From assembly GCA_903827075.1 (NCBI GenBank), contig CAIKGX010000213.1, positions 1-14,499 on the forward strand: DNA of 14,499 nt, given 5' to 3'. The first letter of the stretch is position 1. Each line of letters begins with the position of its first letter. The position numbers were made by a program, and so were the translations under genes. Below the pieces are notes generated by a model. It had not been told where the DNA came from and searched no databases. It worked only from the letters and a program-made list of their open reading frames with translations. Origin of the DNA: an uncultured beta proteobacterium (GTDB lineage Bacteria; Pseudomonadota; Gammaproteobacteria; Burkholderiales; Burkholderiaceae). Below, piece after piece: positions 8,531 to 14,499 of the stretch.

Positions 8531-8536
8531 TATAAT
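8531..8536 (+). promoter_or_regulatory. Candidate -10 box TATAAT for the adenosyltransferase gene
   Basis: A perfect TATAAT lies in the 18-base divergent gap between the glcD and adenosyltransferase start codons. Its last base is seven bases before the ATG at 8544, so RNA synthesis would be expected at 8543 or at the A of the ATG. The gap holds no Shine-Dalgarno sequence, which agrees with a leaderless message. No good -35 is seen at 16-18 base spacing: ATGGAT at 8508-8513 is the best placed and matches poorly. The call is inference from position. Confidence 0.45.
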
Positions 8537-8562
8537 TAGTTACATGGGAAATCGACTTTCAA
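8535..8562 (-). promoter_or_regulatory. Possible divergent promoter for the glcDEF-yggS-proC run
   Basis: On the - strand, TTGAAA (8557-8562, 5 of 6 to the -35 consensus) is followed after 16 bases by ACTAAT (8535-8540, 4 of 6 to the -10 consensus). Transcription would begin near 8528, a few bases before the glcD ATG at 8525, or about 12 bases before the ATG at 8516. The -35 would lie inside the adenosyltransferase gene, and the -10 would overlap the opposite TATAAT. This is a weak match reported because glcD has no other upstream space. Confidence 0.25.
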
Positions 8563-9113
8563 AAATTGCCACCAGAACTGGTGACGCTGGGATGACAGGC
8601 TTAGGTGACGGCAGCCGCGTTGAAAAGGATCATTTGCGCATCTGCGCCATGGGCGATGTCGATGAATTAAATTGCCAAATTGGTGTTTTGATGACTGAAA
8701 CCATTCCAGAAGCCATTGCCGACGAGATGCAAGCCCTATTTTTGCAGGTGCAGCATGATCTTTTTGATTTGGGTGGTGAGCTTTGTATCCCGAATTACAC
8801 CTTGCTCAAACCAGAGCATGTCGCTCAGTTAGATGTTTGGCTCGAAAAATACAATGCCGCTTTACCCCCTTTGACTGAATTTATTCTTCCAGGTGGAACG
8901 CGTGCTGCAGCACAAGCACATGTATGTAGAACGGTTTGCAGAAGAGCTGAACGCTCGATTGTGCGTTTAGGTTGGGAAGAGCCTTTATATGATTCCCCTC
9001 GTCAGTACGTTAATCGCTTATCTGATCTGCTTTTTGTATTGTCAAGAGTGCTTAACCGTGCCGCTGGCGGTCAGGATGTACTTTGGAAACACGAAAAAAA
9101 AGAGACTAAATAA
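8544..9113 (+). CDS. pduO: PduO-type ATP:cob(I)alamin adenosyltransferase
   Basis: This enzyme transfers the adenosyl group of ATP to cob(I)alamin or a corrinoid precursor, giving the coenzyme form of B12. The 189-residue protein has the PduO/MMAB hallmarks in order: TRTGDAGMT at 10-18 (ATP binding), GDVDELN at 37-43, LPGG at 116-119, RTVCRRAER at 129-137 (the family signature) and NRLSDLLFVLSR at 157-168. It is all-helical in character and the usual length. I chose ATG 8544 (MGNRLSKIATRTGD); an in-frame ATG at 8508 would add 12 atypical residues and overlap glcD. It stands alone on the + strand between two - strand blocks. No B12 synthesis, B12 transport or B12-dependent enzyme gene is in the window, so its client is unknown here. 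It is not the unrelated CobA/CobO/BtuR fold. Confidence 0.93.
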   Translation: MGNRLSKIATRTGDAGMTGLGDGSRVEKDHLRICAMGDVDELNCQIGVLMTETIPEAIADEMQALFLQVQHDLFDLGGELCIPNYTLLKPEHVAQLDVWLEKYNAALPPLTEFILPGGTRAAAQAHVCRTVCRRAERSIVRLGWEEPLYDSPRQYVNRLSDLLFVLSRVLNRAAGGQDVLWKHEKKETK

Positions 9114-9126
9114 ATTAGTCTCTTTT
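9098..9126. terminator. Bidirectional rho-independent terminator between the adenosyltransferase gene and aroG
   Basis: A 12-base-pair perfect stem (9098-9109 pairing with 9115-9126, core GAGACTAA/TTAGTCTC) encloses a 5-base loop. The outer arm bases are A-run on the left (starting 9094) and TTTT on the right, so either strand gives a hairpin followed by U residues. It lies between two convergent genes and can stop both. The left arm is made of the last codons of the adenosyltransferase gene, and its TAA stop (9111-9113) sits in the loop. The right end is 28 bases from the aroG stop. Confidence 0.88.
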
Positions 9127-9153
9127 GCCTGATGCTTTAAAGCTGGTATGTTT

Positions 9154-10278
9154 TTATTTTTTGAGGCCACGGCGATTCTTCACGGCCAATGCAAGACGTT
9201 GCAATACATTAACTGAATCTTCCCAGTTAATGCAGGCATCAGTAATGCTCTTGCCATACTCTAATTTGTTTGGATCATCTTTTCCTGGGGTGAATTTCTG
9301 TGCACCATCATTGAGGTGACTTTCAATCATCACACCAAAAATCTGACGTGAACCAGATTCAATTTGCTCAGCAATATTATCGGCAACAATAATTTGCCTT
9401 TCATGTTTTTTGCTGGAATTAGCATGCGATAAATCCACCATCAAACTACCTGGAAGCTTTGCTCCTAATAGCTCAGCACAGGCTGCTTGAACATGCTCAG
9501 CTTCGTAGTTGGGCTCTTTGCCGCCACGCAAAATGACGTGACAGTCTTTATTGCCCTTGGTCTCAACGATAGATACTTGACCATTCTTATGAACGGATAA
9601 GAAGTGATGTGGACGGCTTGCAGCTTGAATGGCGTCCGTTGCAATTTTGATATTGCCATCAGTGCCATTCTTAAAGCCGATCGGAGCAGACAGCCCGGAT
9701 GCAAGTTCACGGTGAACTTGACTCTCGGTAGTGCGTGCACCAATTGCTCCCCAAGAAATGAGGTCAGCAATATATTGTGGAGAAATAACATCTAAGAATT
9801 CGCTTCCCGCTGGCATGCCAAGACGATTGATTTCCATGAGGACTTGACGTGCCATACGCAGACCTTCCTCAATGCGATAGCTCTCATCAAGGTAAGGGTC
9901 GTTAATCAAACCTTTCCAGCCTACTGTAGTGCGTGGTTTCTCAAAATATACCCGCATCACAATTTCAAGCTCACCTGCAAAGCGTTCACGCTCAGCTAGC
10001 AATCGTTGGCAATACTCTAAGGCTGCACGTGGGTCATGAATTGAGCAGGGGCCAATAATGACTAGCAAACGATCATCTTTTCCGTGAATGATGTCACGGA
10101 TTTTTTTCCGAGTTTTGCTGATTAAGCTTTCGGTAGGCGTTCCCGCGATTGGGAAAAAACGAATCAAATGCTCTGGCGGAGGCAGAACAGTAATGTTGTG
10201 AATACGTTGATCATCTGTATCCGATGTTTTATCAACAGCGGCGTACCAATTGGCGGGATTCGTGTTTTGTTGGCTCAT
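9154..10278 (-). CDS. aroG: 3-deoxy-7-phosphoheptulonate (DAHP) synthase, class I, AroG-like
   Basis: The enzyme condenses phosphoenolpyruvate and erythrose 4-phosphate to DAHP, the entry step of the shikimate pathway. The 374-residue protein has GPCSIHDP at 76-83, the KPRTTVGWKG PEP-site segment at 114-123, GARTTES at 180-186 and GFKNGTDG at 201-208. Metal ligands line up with the E. coli enzyme: Cys78, His285 (in LSHANSSK), Glu319 (in MIESHL) and Asp347 (in SITDAC). Wording such as HFLSV, SHANSSK and KSITDAC is closer to AroG (Phe-sensitive) than to AroF, but the effector cannot be read with certainty. An N-terminal extension of about 17 residues relative to E. coli is present. It follows tldD by 18 bases, with no room for a peptide leader or attenuator, and ends before the shared terminator. 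Confidence 0.95.
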   Translation of the reverse strand: MSQQNTNPANWYAAVDKTSDTDDQRIHNITVLPPPEHLIRFFPIAGTPTESLISKTRKKIRDIIHGKDDRLLVIIGPCSIHDPRAALEYCQRLLAERERFAGELEIVMRVYFEKPRTTVGWKGLINDPYLDESYRIEEGLRMARQVLMEINRLGMPAGSEFLDVISPQYIADLISWGAIGARTTESQVHRELASGLSAPIGFKNGTDGNIKIATDAIQAASRPHHFLSVHKNGQVSIVETKGNKDCHVILRGGKEPNYEAEHVQAACAELLGAKLPGSLMVDLSHANSSKKHERQIIVADNIAEQIESGSRQIFGVMIESHLNDGAQKFTPGKDDPNKLEYGKSITDACINWEDSVNVLQRLALAVKNRRGLKK

Positions 10279-10284
10279 ACGACT

Positions 10285-10290
10285 ATTTTA
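10285..10290 (-). promoter_or_regulatory. Candidate -10 box in front of aroG (possible leaderless internal start)
   Basis: In the 18-base tldD-aroG gap the - strand reads TAAAAT, 5 of 6 to the -10 consensus. Counting from its last base, a start point at the seventh base falls on the A of the aroG ATG (10278). No Shine-Dalgarno sequence is seen in the gap. No good -35 is visible at 16-18 base spacing. It could give aroG expression independent of the yhdP-tldD transcript, or it may be chance. Confidence 0.25.
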
Positions 10291-10296
10291 AGCGTA

Positions 10297-11787
10297 TCAG
10301 GCAGTTCCACCCACAGTCAGGCTATCAATGCGCAATGTAGGCTGCCCAACCCCAACGGGAACACTTTGCCCTTCTTTGCCGCAAACCCCAACGCCACCAT
10401 CTAATTTGAGGTCATTTCCAATCATAGAGACCTGTTTTAAGGACTCTGGGCCACTGCCGATAATGGTAGCGCCTTTGACAGGGTATTGAATTTTGCCGTT
10501 CTCCACCCAGTAGGCCTCAGAGGCAGAAAACACGAATTTACCGCTCGTAATATCTACTTGTCCACCACCAAAGTTGACTGCATAGAGCCCTCGTTTAATG
10601 CTGGCAACGATTTCTTGAGGATCATCCTTGCCGGCCAACATATAGGTATTGGTCATGCGTGGCATTGGTAAGGAGGCAAAACTTTCGCGACGACCATTTC
10701 CCGTTAGAGGCATCTTCATGAGACGGGCATTAAGACTATCCTGAATATAGCCCTTCAAAATGCCATCTTCAATGAGGGTGGTGCATTGGGTTGGGGTGCC
10801 TTCATCATCAATATTCAAAGACCCACGACGGCCGGAGAGGGTGCCATCATCCACTACAGTGACCCCTTTTGCGGCAACACGTTGACCAATGCAACCAGCA
10901 AAGGCAGAAGAACCTTTGCGATTGAAGTCACCTTCTAGTCCATGACCCACCGCTTCGTGTAATAGCACTCCTGGCCAACCAGGGCCCATTACTACCGTCA
11001 TAGGACCGGCCGGCGCGGGGCGAGACTCTAGATTCACTAGCGCACCATCAACAGCCTCATCGACGTATTGATTGATGAGCTCAGTACTGAAATAGTGGTA
11101 ATCGTGACGGGCGCCACCACCCGAAGAGCCTGATTCTCTGCGGCCATTTTGCTCGGCGATGACATGGACGGAAACGCGCACCAATGGGCGGATATCCGCT
11201 GCCAATAAACCATCGGCACGCACTACGAGAACGACATCAAATTCACCTGCTAGGCTAGCCATGACTTGGATAATGCGGGGATCACGTGCTTTTGCTCGAC
11301 GCTCAATCCCCTCAAGCAATGCTATTTTTTCTTTTGGCGCAAGAGAATCCAAAGGATTGAGATCGGAATAAAGTGCATTAGATATTGGATGAAAGATCTT
11401 GCTGGCTACCGCTTGCTTGCCACCCTGTGGGCCAATGACACGGGTTGCGGTTGCTGCCTTACTTAAGGCCTCTAAATTAATTTCATCAGAATAAGCGAAA
11501 GCCGTTTTATCTCCATAGATTGCCCGGACACCTACACCTTGATCAATATTGAAGCTTCCAGACTTCACAATACCTTCTTCAAGGCTCCAGCTTTCACTAC
11601 GTGTGTGCTGAAAGTACAAGTCTGCATCATCTAGACGATGGGTAAACATATTTCCGAAAGTGTGATGTAAGTCTTGTTCAGATAAACCCGTTGGCTCAAG
11701 CAATATGGATTTAGCCACTTTTAAAAGATCAGCCTGTTTCTTTGGCTTTGACCAGTTAGTTGGAAATAGTGCTTCTGGTGCATTCAT
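10297..11787 (-). CDS. tldD: TldD zinc metalloprotease subunit
   Basis: TldD pairs with TldE/PmbA to form a heterodimeric metalloprotease that degrades unfolded or leader peptides inside the enzyme cavity; in E. coli it matures microcin B17 and degrades CcdA. The 496-residue protein contains the zinc-binding HEAVGH (HExxxH, 277-282) followed by [16 protein letters not shown], the NTYMLAG segment (380-386), and [17 protein letters not shown] (466-482) whose Cys469 fits the third zinc ligand. Length is slightly above E. coli TldD (481). HExxxH identifies it as TldD rather than the motif-less TldE partner. No pmbA is in the window, so the partner must be elsewhere. The gene lies 27 bases after the nitrilase gene and 18 before aroG. 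Adjacency to yhdP is also seen in E. coli. Confidence 0.95.
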   Translation of the reverse strand: MNAPEALFPTNWSKPKKQADLLKVAKSILLEPTGLSEQDLHHTFGNMFTHRLDDADLYFQHTRSESWSLEEGIVKSGSFNIDQGVGVRAIYGDKTAFAYSDEINLEALSKAATATRVIGPQGGKQAVASKIFHPISNALYSDLNPLDSLAPKEKIALLEGIERRAKARDPRIIQVMASLAGEFDVVLVVRADGLLAADIRPLVRVSVHVIAEQNGRRESGSSGGGARHDYHYFSTELINQYVDEAVDGALVNLESRPAPAGPMTVVMGPGWPGVLLHEAVGHGLEGDFNRKGSSAFAGCIGQRVAAKGVTVVDDGTLSGRRGSLNIDDEGTPTQCTTLIEDGILKGYIQDSLNARLMKMPLTGNGRRESFASLPMPRMTNTYMLAGKDDPQEIVASIKRGLYAVNFGGGQVDITSGKFVFSASEAYWVENGKIQYPVKGATIIGSGPESLKQVSMIGNDLKLDGGVGVCGKEGQSVPVGVGQPTLRIDSLTVGGTA

Positions 11788-11814
11788 TATGGGTCTGCAG
11801 AACTTTCGATGGTG

Positions 11815-12648
11815 TTATAGCTTACGGTGTTTTAATGCGGGTAACTTAGAGCGTACCTCGTTTAGTTTTTCTTTGCTGAGAGTGCCCGTGATAAACCCTT
11901 CACCCTCAGGAAGCTCACTTAAAATCGTTCCCCAAGGGTCAATGATGACGCTATGACCCCAAGTTCTACGTTGATTAACATGCGTCCCACCTTGCGCTGA
12001 AGCCAATACATAGCATTGGTTTTCAATCGCTCGAGCACGTAAGAGAATTTCCCAATGATCTTTGCCGGTGGTGTAGGTAAAGGCAGCAGGGATGATGTGG
12101 CAATCTACTTGACCGAGAGCTCTGTAGAGTTCAGGAAAGCGTAAGTCATAACAAATGCTTAAGCCAAAGCGCCACTCAGTGCCATCAAGTTGTATAGCAA
12201 GAATTCCTGGTTCATTGCCTGGGGCAATCGTTTCGGATTCTTCATAACGTTCAGTCGCCGTCTGAAAACCAAATAAATGTATTTTGTCGTAACGAGCAAT
12301 CTGTTGGCCTAAAGTGTCATAAACCAGAGTGCTATTTAAAACCTTAGCGGGCTCAGGCGCCTCTAATGGAATGGTTCCTGCTACCAAATGAATACGGTTT
12401 TGTTTTGCGATATCAGCAAGGCGCTTTTGAATGGGTCCAACTCCCAAGATTTCCTTAGCGCCCACCTTATCAGTATCTTTGAGTCCCATCAGGCAAAAGT
12501 ATTCAGGCAATACTACGACTTGTGCCCCGTCTTCGGCAGCAATATTAACCAATCGATGAGCAGTTTCCATGTTTTCCCAAAGGTCGGGCGTGGAAACCAT
12601 TTGAATCGATGCAATTTTGCAGAGTGCATTGGTTGTTGTTGTGCTCAT
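11815..12648 (-). CDS. Nitrilase-superfamily carbon-nitrogen hydrolase (Nit1-like, possible deaminated-glutathione amidase)
   Basis: This 277-residue protein belongs to the nitrilase superfamily, which hydrolyses amide or nitrile carbon-nitrogen bonds with a Glu-Lys-Cys triad. The triad is visible as Glu49 (VVLPEYF), Lys122 (YDKIHLF) and Cys166 (GLSICYDLRFPELYR), with the supporting second Glu200 in HWEILLRARAIEN. The wording (KIHLFGFQT, ICYDLRFPELYR, RRTWGHSVIIDPWG) is that of the Nit1/Nit2 branch, whose characterised members repair deaminated glutathione or cleave omega-amides. Which substrate applies cannot be decided from sequence. There is no signal peptide, so it should be cytoplasmic. 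It sits 6 bases downstream of yhdP and 27 upstream of tldD, in a group that recurs in proteobacteria. Confidence 0.92.
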   Translation of the reverse strand: MSTTTTNALCKIASIQMVSTPDLWENMETAHRLVNIAAEDGAQVVVLPEYFCLMGLKDTDKVGAKEILGVGPIQKRLADIAKQNRIHLVAGTIPLEAPEPAKVLNSTLVYDTLGQQIARYDKIHLFGFQTATERYEESETIAPGNEPGILAIQLDGTEWRFGLSICYDLRFPELYRALGQVDCHIIPAAFTYTTGKDHWEILLRARAIENQCYVLASAQGGTHVNQRRTWGHSVIIDPWGTILSELPEGEGFITGTLSKEKLNEVRSKLPALKHRKL

Positions 12649-12654
12649 GCTCTT

Positions 12655-14499
12655 TTAGCCTGGATTTACACTAGGCGAAACAGTGGGTTGTTGGTTTGGG
12701 GTATTGGGTGCGCCTGGCTTGATCTGTTCTTTTAGCAACCCCTTAGTGCGAATGGTCTCTAATGTTTTTGCATCCAACGGCTGACCCTTCTGATCCAAAG
12801 GAACTACTTCTGGATTCTCCCAAGAGCCCTGAATCAGGTAATCCGTTTGCATTGTGCGATTAATTTGGTTGGTAATCAGATATTGCCCAACTAGGGCGCC
12901 AAGTCCAATAATCGGATTAATAGCAAAAGCTGCTAACGAACCAGCGGTAGCATCGATTGTGGGGAAGATGGTGATGCGAAGATCCTGCGTCTGTTGTGGG
13001 ATGTCAATTTGACCAATCATGGCAACTCGCGCCTGATCTAAGTTCATGTTGAACCCCTTAGTTTGGGCAATACCTTGAGCAAGTTCAAAGTTGCTGGTGA
13101 TGGAGTTAAATGGAGTTCCTTTGGTTGCCAGATTTCCTAAACTCCCCTGTAGATCAAACGTGGCAAATCTCAACAAGCTTTGCAAGCTAAGAACATCCAA
13201 TAATTTTGCGCCACTGGTATTGACCTCTAATAGGCGCCCTTTAGCAAGATCAATATTGACAGTGCCGGCTAGCGTCTCATAACTAGGGGTAAAGATTGGA
13301 CCAAACCAATTCAATTTGGCAATCATCTTGCCCTGCCCACCCTCAACGGATTTCGGCTCTGTCCAGCGGGCAATCATTGCCCCGGCGTCCTTAATTTCCA
13401 TGTCCACATCAATTGCACTTTGTTCTTTTGTATCTGGTGTTTTACCTTGCCATTGTCCTGTAATAGTTGAAATTGCTTGTGGGTTAGAAACCTGCAGCAA
13501 TTCGATTTTCAATAAATCTTTAGAGGTCTGCGATTTTATTTTGACTACACCTAATTGCGCTTTAGACAAAGAGAAGTCATCGATGCTCAGATCAAGGCTA
13601 GGAATGTTATTGGGGCTGATAGGTGGCTTTGCTTTGGCGCGATTTTGAATGGCTTTTGCATTTTGTGTCTCAGAATGAGCGGCTAGATTAGATAAGCCCG
13701 CAATTTCATCCGGAATTCTCAGGCGAGTTAAGCGTCCGCTAATTAAACCGCTTGGGGATGAAGCACTGGAAGGATGCCAGTGTATTTGACCGGCAACTTG
13801 CGGAGAGCTAAGGCGAAACTGCCAGGCATTATTTTTATTATTTCCGGATAAATTGAGATCATTCCAGGCCCTATCAAATAGGACCGCTTTTTTGATTTGA
13901 GCGGTAAGTAAAAAATGATCTTCCGTTGCAGTCGAAGATTTCACATCAGCTAATTTACGATGAGGCTTATTGTTCCCCATGAAATCTTGCCATGCATCGA
14001 GATCTAGTTCGTTGCCGACGAAGTAGAGTGCAAATCCTTGCTGGGGAAGTGTTGCATTGACGCCGATACCAAAGGCTTGACGTAATTCATTGTCTGCACC
14101 TAAATTTCCGGCAATAAAGTATTGATCACCGAATTTACCGCTCCATTCAGCACGCACTGGGTTGGATTTATTTCCACTATAAGTTTGTAAGCGTAATTGA
14201 CCAAGCATTGGCGAACCAACTAACTTATTAGTAGGTTTTGGGGTGGCACTTGCCCAATTGCGTAAATCAAATTGCAAATTCGTTTGACTGCCTCCCTTAT
14301 TCAAATGGATGCTGCCAGCATATTTTGCTGAGCCACTCATTGCCTTTGTAAGGGGGCTTAATTCCCATTCGAGATCATTGGAAAAATGCTCTTTGATAAA
14401 GTTGGCGCTAATATCTCCGCTGACATTGAAAATTGAATTATCTGACGCTGAAGTCGCGCTTGATATTTTCAGAGAGCCACCAAGAAAATTGGCTGTTAT
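12655..14499 (-). CDS. yhdP: YhdP-family AsmA-like protein, C-terminal part (5' end outside window)
   Basis: YhdP-type proteins are large, inner-membrane-anchored, periplasm-spanning AsmA-like proteins that with TamB and YdbH move phospholipids to the outer membrane. The frame stays open from the stop at 12655 to the window edge, giving 614 visible residues. The ATG at 14340 is internal, because sequence upstream of it (for example GGSLKISSA and FNVSGDISANFI) is coding in the same style. The protein is beta-rich with repeated short amphipathic strands. The C-terminal hallmarks are GRLLEVNTSGAKLLDVLSLQSLLRF (about 421-445), AFAINPIIGLGALVGQYL (524-541) and YLIQGSWENPEVVPL (554-568). A Pro/Asn-rich tail ends the protein. 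Full-length family members exceed 1,200 residues, so roughly half is missing, including the membrane anchor. The nitrilase gene follows after 6 bases. Confidence 0.9.
   Translation of the reverse strand: MTANFLGGSLKISSATSASDNSIFNVSGDISANFIKEHFSNDLEWELSPLTKAMSGSAKYAGSIHLNKGGSQTNLQFDLRNWASATPKPTNKLVGSPMLGQLRLQTYSGNKSNPVRAEWSGKFGDQYFIAGNLGADNELRQAFGIGVNATLPQQGFALYFVGNELDLDAWQDFMGNNKPHRKLADVKSSTATEDHFLLTAQIKKAVLFDRAWNDLNLSGNNKNNAWQFRLSSPQVAGQIHWHPSSASSPSGLISGRLTRLRIPDEIAGLSNLAAHSETQNAKAIQNRAKAKPPISPNNIPSLDLSIDDFSLSKAQLGVVKIKSQTSKDLLKIELLQVSNPQAISTITGQWQGKTPDTKEQSAIDVDMEIKDAGAMIARWTEPKSVEGGQGKMIAKLNWFGPIFTPSYETLAGTVNIDLAKGRLLEVNTSGAKLLDVLSLQSLLRFATFDLQGSLGNLATKGTPFNSITSNFELAQGIAQTKGFNMNLDQARVAMIGQIDIPQQTQDLRITIFPTIDATAGSLAAFAINPIIGLGALVGQYLITNQINRTMQTDYLIQGSWENPEVVPLDQKGQPLDAKTLETIRTKGLLKEQIKPGAPNTPNQQPTVSPSVNPG

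Noticed and set aside
8415..8543. Upstream in-frame extension of the adenosyltransferase gene.
   Set aside because: The added residues do not resemble the family and lie antisense to glcD; the conserved protein begins at MGNRLSKIATRTGD (8544).
9134..9143. Perfect 10-base palindrome GCTTTAAAGC followed by a T-rich stretch on the + strand.
   Set aside because: With a loop left open the stem would be only about three pairs; too weak for a terminator beside the much stronger hairpin at 9098-9126.
10279..10296. Possible attenuator or leader peptide controlling aroG.
   Set aside because: The gap is 18 bases, too short for a leader ORF or alternative hairpins.
12257..12266. GCCGTCTGAA, identical to the 10-base neisserial DNA uptake sequence.
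   Set aside because: I noticed only this copy, it is inside the nitrilase coding region, and it is not in an inverted pair near a terminator as in Neisseria. Most likely chance.
12388..12735. 115-codon open frame on the + strand over the nitrilase and yhdP ends.
   Set aside because: Antisense to two well-supported genes; composition looks like a shadow and no family is recognised.
14338..14340. ATG at 14340 as the start of the right-edge gene.
   Set aside because: The frame remains open and YhdP-like for all 53 codons further to the window edge, so this is an internal methionine.

Overview
The window reads as ordinary chromosomal core sequence from a betaproteobacterium of the Burkholderiales. 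The best guess is a Polynucleobacter-like freshwater genus: base composition is moderate (roughly mid-40s % GC by eye), intergenic gaps are tiny, and the neighbourhoods recG-oxyR-ubiA, glcDEF and yhdP-nitrilase-tldD are typical of the group. The taxon is an inference from gene content and protein style, not from a database match. There is no tRNA, rRNA, insertion sequence, CRISPR array, phage gene or pseudogene, and no non-coding stretch longer than about 40 bases.

Layout. (1) Left block, + strand, 1-3006: the helicase half of recG (its 5' part lies outside the window), then oxyR after 10 bases, then ubiA overlapping oxyR by 8 bases. (2) Centre block, - strand, 8525 down to 2992: glcD, glcE, glcF, yggS and proC, joined by 1- or 4-base overlaps or an 8-base gap. 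This looks like one transcript for the three-subunit glycolate oxidase, a PLP-homeostasis protein and pyrroline-5-carboxylate reductase. Its last gene, proC, runs into ubiA tail to tail with 15 shared bases. (3) A single + strand gene, a PduO-type cobalamin adenosyltransferase (8544-9113), is divergent from glcD with only 18 bases between the start codons. It ends in a strong hairpin that also closes the next block. (4) Right block, - strand, from beyond 14499 down to 9154: yhdP (C-terminal half only), a nitrilase-family amidase, tldD and aroG, separated by 6-27 bases.

Roles. Glycolate oxidation (GlcDEF) feeds glyoxylate into central metabolism and passes electrons to the quinone pool. UbiA makes the prenylated precursor of that ubiquinone. 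OxyR senses peroxide and RecG repairs stalled forks. AroG commits carbon to aromatic amino acids, ProC makes proline, YggS buffers PLP. YhdP acts in phospholipid traffic to the outer membrane, and TldD is one half of a metalloprotease pair whose partner is not here.

I found no convincing undescribed system. The most interesting signals are regulatory: a perfect TATAAT placed so that transcription would start at or one base before the ATG of the adenosyltransferase (a leaderless candidate), with similar placement at oxyR and aroG; and a bidirectional terminator whose hairpin is built from the last codons of a gene and carries its stop codon in the loop.
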